Below are positions 60,084-64,000 of a stretch of 64,000 nt of DNA, one piece after another; within the stretch, counting starts at the first letter, position 1; each line of letters starts with the position of its first letter. The notes below the pieces were generated by a model. That model was not told the origin of the DNA, ran no database searches, and saw only the letters and a list, made by a program, of their open reading frames with translations. Source of the stretch: Altererythrobacter sp. Root672 (GTDB lineage: Bacteria; Pseudomonadota; Alphaproteobacteria; Sphingomonadales; Sphingomonadaceae); assembly GCF_001427865.1 (NCBI RefSeq), contig NZ_LMHH01000003.1:290358-354357 (forward strand). The letters are read 5' to 3'. The position numbers and the translations under genes are program-made.

Positions 60084-63000
60084 GTGGCCGAGAAATCGAC
60101 CGATTGCATCTCACAGGGGCGTAGTTTCGCAGGACTCCGGCATTCCTTGAAGGCTGGTGGGTCCTTGCTAGCCATCGGCTGTCTCATGGCTTCGGCCTCG
60201 GCGCAGGCGCAGGACGAATCGGCGCCGGAAGCGACCGAAGGAACCGAAATCGTTGTCACTGGTATTCGAGCCAGCCTTGCCAACGCCCAGGAAATCAAAC
60301 GCAACGCCGACACGGTCGTTGATGCCATCACGGCACAGGACATCGGCGCTCTTCCCGACCGTTCCGTCACCGAAGCGCTGCAACGCGTTCCGGGTGTGTC
60401 GATCAACCGCTTCGCCGGCACCAACGACCCGGATCACTTCTCGGTCGAAGGCTCGGGCGTGGTCATTCGCGGCCTCAACTTCGTTCGTTCGGAGTTCAAC
60501 GGGCGCGATGCTTTCTCCGCGGGTGTCGGTGGTCAGTCACTGAACTTCGCCGACGTTCCTTCCGAACTTCTCGGCTCGGTGGAAATCTTCAAGAACGCGA
60601 CAGCGGACATGATCGAAGGCGGCCTTGCCGGCACGGTCAACCTCAACACTCGCAAGCCGTTCGACAACAAGGGGTTCCATGCCGCGTTCTCGGTGGAAGC
60701 CAACTACGGCGACTTCGCCCGTGAATGGACCCCGACAGGCTCGTTCCTGCTTAGCGACACCTGGGACACCGGGATCGGCACGATCGGCCTGCTGGGCAGC
60801 GCCTCCTACTCGCGGATCAAGAGCCGGGCCGACGGCATCCAGATTACCAACTTCCAGACCCGCGACGGCACGCGCGTCACGTTCCAGAGCCAGGGCGGCC
60901 AGTTGATCTGCCGCAACCAGCTTCCTGCGAGCACGGACACTTCCACGCTACCGGCGACCGATACCTTTTGCGGGCAGCCTTCGACGCCTGGGGCTGACGG
61001 TCGCGCCGATCTCCTGCCGCTGGCCTACGCCCCGATTGGCGGCCAGTACCGTTCGCAGGATTTCGATCGCAAGCGTGACGGTATCGCCCTGGCTGCGCAG
61101 TGGGAGTCGACCGACGGCGACTCCTTGCTTACGGCTCAGTTCATCCGTTCGCACACGACCAATTCCTGGGGCGAACACACGTTTGAAACCGCGCCGGACC
61201 TTTCCGAATACAATACCTATCCACTCGGCTGCCACCAGAACGGCAACGGCAACGTCACGTCGGGCAACCCGAACGGCGGGGGTAACAGCAACTCCACGGT
61301 TCGGGCAGAATGCCGGATCGACAGCAATGGCCAGTTCTTCTTCAGTGGGAACGATCAGGGGAATGGTTACAACCCCCTCAACGGCCAGTCTTTCGACAAC
61401 TACCAGTATGACGCCGATGGCCTGTTCGAGAGCGGCTACATCACGCTGCCCGGCAGCGGCTGGCGTACCGCTGGCAGCGGCAATGGCGCGAACAACTGGG
61501 TGCCCTCAGGCGGCATGCAGCAGAGTCTCTCGCGCCGGCAGGTCTTCGAAGAGAATACGATTGCCGACTATGGGCTGAACTTCCAGACAAAGCTCGGCGA
61601 TCGCATCGACCTAAACCTGGATGCCAACTACACGGATTCTGAACATGACGTCGATGACGTTAGCGTGTTCGGGTCCACCTGGGCTGACCAGGAACTGGAC
61701 CTTACCGGCAACCTGCCGGTCGTGATCTCGCACAAGCCGAACACGATCAGCGCCACCTGGGCAGCGCCCAATCCGGCGATCGCCGCGGCGACCGACCAGG
61801 AATACTTCATGGACCAGCGCGTCCAATTCTGGCGCGCCGCGATGGATCACTTCGAAGAGAGCGATGGCCGCGAATACGCGTTGCGCGGCGACCTCGCCTA
61901 TAACTTCGATGACGGGTCTTTCATCCGTCGCGTTAAAGTCGGTGCACGGTACGCGGATCGCGATCAGACCGTGCGTTACACGACCTACAACTGGGGCGTG
62001 TTGAGTGAGGTCTGGTCAGGCAATGGTCCGCCAGTTTCGGTGGCCGACATTGGCAGCGACCAAGTCGACTTCTACCGGTTCCAGAACTTCTTCCGCGATA
62101 ATACACCCGGTCCGTTCGGGGCGTATTACTACAACGGCGACCTGATCAAGGACTACGATAACGCTTCTGAGTTCCTCGGGCAGGTCAACGATCGGTGGCA
62201 TGCCACGAACAATGTCGGTGCAAACGATTGGGAGCGCGCCGGGGATCGTGTCGATGCCATTGCCGGCACGCACTACTTACCTAGCGAAATTCAGCCGCTC
62301 TCGCAGTCGGACCTGGGCGCTTATGCGATGGTCAACTTCGAGACGCCCGATGATGGTGAAGGTCTTCGCCTGGCGGGCAACTTCGGCGTGCGCTTCGTGT
62401 CGACCGACATTACCTCGTCGGGAAGCACGCGCATTCCCACTCAGGCGGACCTGGGCATCCAGAATCCCTACGACAACGTGTTGGATCCAAACGATCCGAG
62501 CGTGATCGTCACGCCTGGACGTTGTGCCCCCAGGGTTCCTGCCGGTTCTCCGCCGGGGACGCCGGCCACCCGTCCCGGTGGCGTGTGTAACCTGACGCCC
62601 GCTGAATATGCCGATTTGCAGACTTGGGCGGGAACAACCGCGACGTTCATTTCGAGCACGGCGAAGAACGACTACACCTACATCCTGCCCAGCTTGAACA
62701 TGCGGCTGGGCGTCACGGAAGAGTTGTTGTTCCGCTTCGCGGCCTCGAAGGTCCTCACGCGACCCGACCAGGCTCTCGTGCGCAACTTCCAGACCACGAC
62801 GATCAGTGGGAACGGGGAACTGACCGCTCAGATCGGTAACCCGTACCTCATACCGGCGACGGCGTGGCAGATCGATCTGACCGGTGAATACTACTTTGAC
62901 GAAGTCGGATCGGTAACGCTCAACCTGTTCTGGAAGGACGTCAAAAACTTCTTCTACCAGAACGTTGTCGATATCCCGATCACCAACAACGGTGTGACTT

Positions 63001-63563
63001 TCCCGGTCCAAACCCGCGGTCCGGCCAACTATGACGGTCACGGCAAGATCAAGGGCTTTGAAGTCGCCTACCAGCAGACATTCGACTTCCTGCCCGAACC
63101 GTTCGACGGGCTAGGCTTCAACGGCAACTATTCGTACATCAATAGTTCCGGCCTGCCGAACACGTTCCTCAACACGGGCACACCGGTCAACCCGTCGACC
63201 ATTCCGGCGGGGGATCTACCGCTCGAAGGCCTGTCGAAGCACAACGTCAACGCCACGATCTTCTATGAGAAGGGCCCGATCTCGGTTCGCGCAGCTTACA
63301 ACTGGCGCTCGAGGTTCCTGCTCACCGCGGCGGACGTGATCTTCCCGTATACCTCGATCTTCAACGAGGCGACCGGGCAGCTCGATGCTTCGATCTTCTA
63401 CAGCGTTACGGAGCAGATCAAGGTCGGTATCCAGGCGGTGAACATCCTCGACGAGGTCACCAAGACTTCGCAGGCCTACACCGGGGATCCGAGCAAGCTT
63501 GCTCCCCGCTCATACTTCATGAACGACCGCCGCTTCTCCTTTATCGTGCGCGGAAACTTCTAA
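60084..63563 (+). CDS. TonB-dependent outer-membrane receptor
   Basis: 1159 residues from a GTG preceded by GGGAGGGA (60071-60078). A signal peptide ends near AQAQ (about residue 43). The TonB box is TEIVVTGIR. The plug domain has TVVDAITAQDIGALPDRSVTEALQRVPGVSI (quoted in part by its hallmark GALPDRSVTEAL). A very long barrel follows and ends in the aromatic RFSFIVRGNF. It belongs to the Xanthomonas/Caulobacter-type receptors that import plant-derived sugars or oligomers. With the GH5, GH31 and MFS genes it should take up the products of the locus. It is divergent from the halogenase-cupin operon. Confidence 0.94.
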   Translation: MAEKSTDCISQGRSFAGLRHSLKAGGSLLAIGCLMASASAQAQDESAPEATEGTEIVVTGIRASLANAQEIKRNADTVVDAITAQDIGALPDRSVTEALQRVPGVSINRFAGTNDPDHFSVEGSGVVIRGLNFVRSEFNGRDAFSAGVGGQSLNFADVPSELLGSVEIFKNATADMIEGGLAGTVNLNTRKPFDNKGFHAAFSVEANYGDFAREWTPTGSFLLSDTWDTGIGTIGLLGSASYSRIKSRADGIQITNFQTRDGTRVTFQSQGGQLICRNQLPASTDTSTLPATDTFCGQPSTPGADGRADLLPLAYAPIGGQYRSQDFDRKRDGIALAAQWESTDGDSLLTAQFIRSHTTNSWGEHTFETAPDLSEYNTYPLGCHQNGNGNVTSGNPNGGGNSNSTVRAECRIDSNGQFFFSGNDQGNGYNPLNGQSFDNYQYDADGLFESGYITLPGSGWRTAGSGNGANNWVPSGGMQQSLSRRQVFEENTIADYGLNFQTKLGDRIDLNLDANYTDSEHDVDDVSVFGSTWADQELDLTGNLPVVISHKPNTISATWAAPNPAIAAATDQEYFMDQRVQFWRAAMDHFEESDGREYALRGDLAYNFDDGSFIRRVKVGARYADRDQTVRYTTYNWGVLSEVWSGNGPPVSVADIGSDQVDFYRFQNFFRDNTPGPFGAYYYNGDLIKDYDNASEFLGQVNDRWHATNNVGANDWERAGDRVDAIAGTHYLPSEIQPLSQSDLGAYAMVNFETPDDGEGLRLAGNFGVRFVSTDITSSGSTRIPTQADLGIQNPYDNVLDPNDPSVIVTPGRCAPRVPAGSPPGTPATRPGGVCNLTPAEYADLQTWAGTTATFISSTAKNDYTYILPSLNMRLGVTEELLFRFAASKVLTRPDQALVRNFQTTTISGNGELTAQIGNPYLIPATAWQIDLTGEYYFDEVGSVTLNLFWKDVKNFFYQNVVDIPITNNGVTFPVQTRGPANYDGHGKIKGFEVAYQQTFDFLPEPFDGLGFNGNYSYINSSGLPNTFLNTGTPVNPSTIPAGDLPLEGLSKHNVNATIFYEKGPISVRAAYNWRSRFLLTAADVIFPYTSIFNEATGQLDASIFYSVTEQIKVGIQAVNILDEVTKTSQAYTGDPSKLAPRSYFMNDRRFSFIVRGNF

Positions 63564-63586
63564 GTCGGGAAAAATACTGCCCGAAT

Positions 63587-63626
63587 GGCGCCGTCGCTAC
63601 TCCCTGGCGGCGGCGCCTTATTTTTT
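63587..63626 (+). terminator. Rho-independent terminator after the TonB receptor
   Basis: GGCGCCG (63587-63593) pairs with CGGCGCC (63611-63617) around a 17-base loop, followed by TTATTTTTT. It is 24 bp after the stop codon and is the clearest intrinsic terminator outside the nitrate leaders. Confidence 0.85.
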
Positions 63627-64000
63627 GCCCATTAGAAGCAGCTGCGTCTGGAAAGCCAGAGTGCGCGCCATATGGGTCTTTCATCTTGACATAACAAACC
63701 AAATAGGTCATAAGACCCGCCGTCAGAATGTCACTGACACCAGCGACGGGTGCGGGAGCGGTTAGCGCTTCGCTCTCGCTCCCGCAGCTAAGGCCTGCGC
63801 CCTTCGACATCGTCAGAGGGTGTCCAGCGTAGGATACGAGGATGACAACCGTTGGCGGGACCTGCGAGCCCTAACCGCCAGCGCCTCCTGCCCGACAGGG
63901 CCGAGCAGCGAGTTTTGGTCGCAGCCCTCGCCGCCGTTCGCATTCCATGCTCGCGCAAGGCAATCCTGTGACGCCCAGGCCGCGCCGGCCTTTGCCCGTC
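63627..64000. other. 374-bp region at the right edge with no supported gene
   Basis: No convincing coding frame. A dyad GGTCTT (63675-63680) and AAGACC (63712-63717) encloses a promoter-like TTGACA (63686-63691) and CATAAG (63709-63714) with 17-bp spacing on the plus strand. It may be the promoter of a gene beyond the window. GGTTAGCGCTTCGC at 63760-63773 is a partial operator match, probably by chance. Confidence 0.4.

Noticed and set aside
63760..63773. A sixth LacI-type operator copy
   Set aside because: Only one half matches (GTTAGCGCT); the other half (TCGC) does not, and no gene start is near.
63541..63810. An 89-codon minus-strand frame after the TonB receptor
   Set aside because: It spans the terminator and part of the TonB gene, has no ribosome site and no recognisable fold.

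Overview
The window is GC-rich and almost fully coded. It looks like chromosome of a sphingomonad alphaproteobacterium (Sphingomonadales, near Novosphingobium, Erythrobacter or Sphingomonas). This placement is an inference from four things: a mannonate dehydratase whose active-site residues fall at the numbering I recall for the Novosphingobium enzyme, a very large TonB-dependent receptor of the Xanthomonas/Caulobacter type, tryptophan-halogenase-family genes beside it, and several families of short intergenic palindromes. I see no rRNA, tRNA, CRISPR array, transposase or phage gene.

Layout. 1-4445: the N-terminal part of putA (cut by the window edge) behind a metallo-beta-lactamase-fold gene, divergent from a ThDP-dependent enzyme. 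4562-12741: a chemotaxis operon, cheA-cheW-cheY-cheB-cheR, then a GGDEF-EAL protein and a methyl-accepting chemotaxis protein. 12747-18371: a palindromic repeat, a small zinc-type protein, a DUF3313 protein, a periplasmic PQQ sugar dehydrogenase, trxB, and a TetR / GFA-like / small-protein operon. 18398-23603: two GMC oxidoreductases flanking a SnoaL-like protein, divergent from an aldehyde dehydrogenase across an operator-like inverted repeat. 23762-28978: a six-gene minus-strand operon of secreted or membrane proteins of mostly unknown role.

29099-42030 is a complete nitrate assimilation locus: nasT-nasS, an outer-membrane porin, a phosphatase-kinase fusion, the transporter nasA, then nirB-nirD-nasC-cobA. 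Both the porin and nirB are preceded by leader RNAs with a hexaloop hairpin whose 3' strand is also the 5' strand of a terminator. This is the architecture expected for NasT (ANTAR) antitermination. NasS should hold NasT inactive until nitrate or nitrite is present. Transporter, nitrate reductase, nitrite reductase and the siroheme-precursor enzyme CobA then convert nitrate to ammonium.

42111-63563 is a carbohydrate locus. uxaC, uxuB, manD and kdgK take glucuronate to 2-keto-3-deoxy-6-phosphogluconate. A GH5 hydrolase, a GH31 hydrolase with a PA14 insert, a sugar MFS transporter and a large TonB receptor would break down and import the substrate. Four flavin-dependent halogenase-family genes and a JmjC-like cupin gene are interleaved. 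A shared palindrome close to TGTTAGCGCTAACA (LacI-family style) recurs at five points in the locus, so it is probably one regulon. The regulator itself is not in the window.

Four copies of a 134-137 bp repeat mark 3' ends of genes, three of them between convergent pairs. The most novel material is the halogenase/cupin/TonB regulon, the nitrate leader RNAs (one upstream of a porin), and the secreted six-gene operon.
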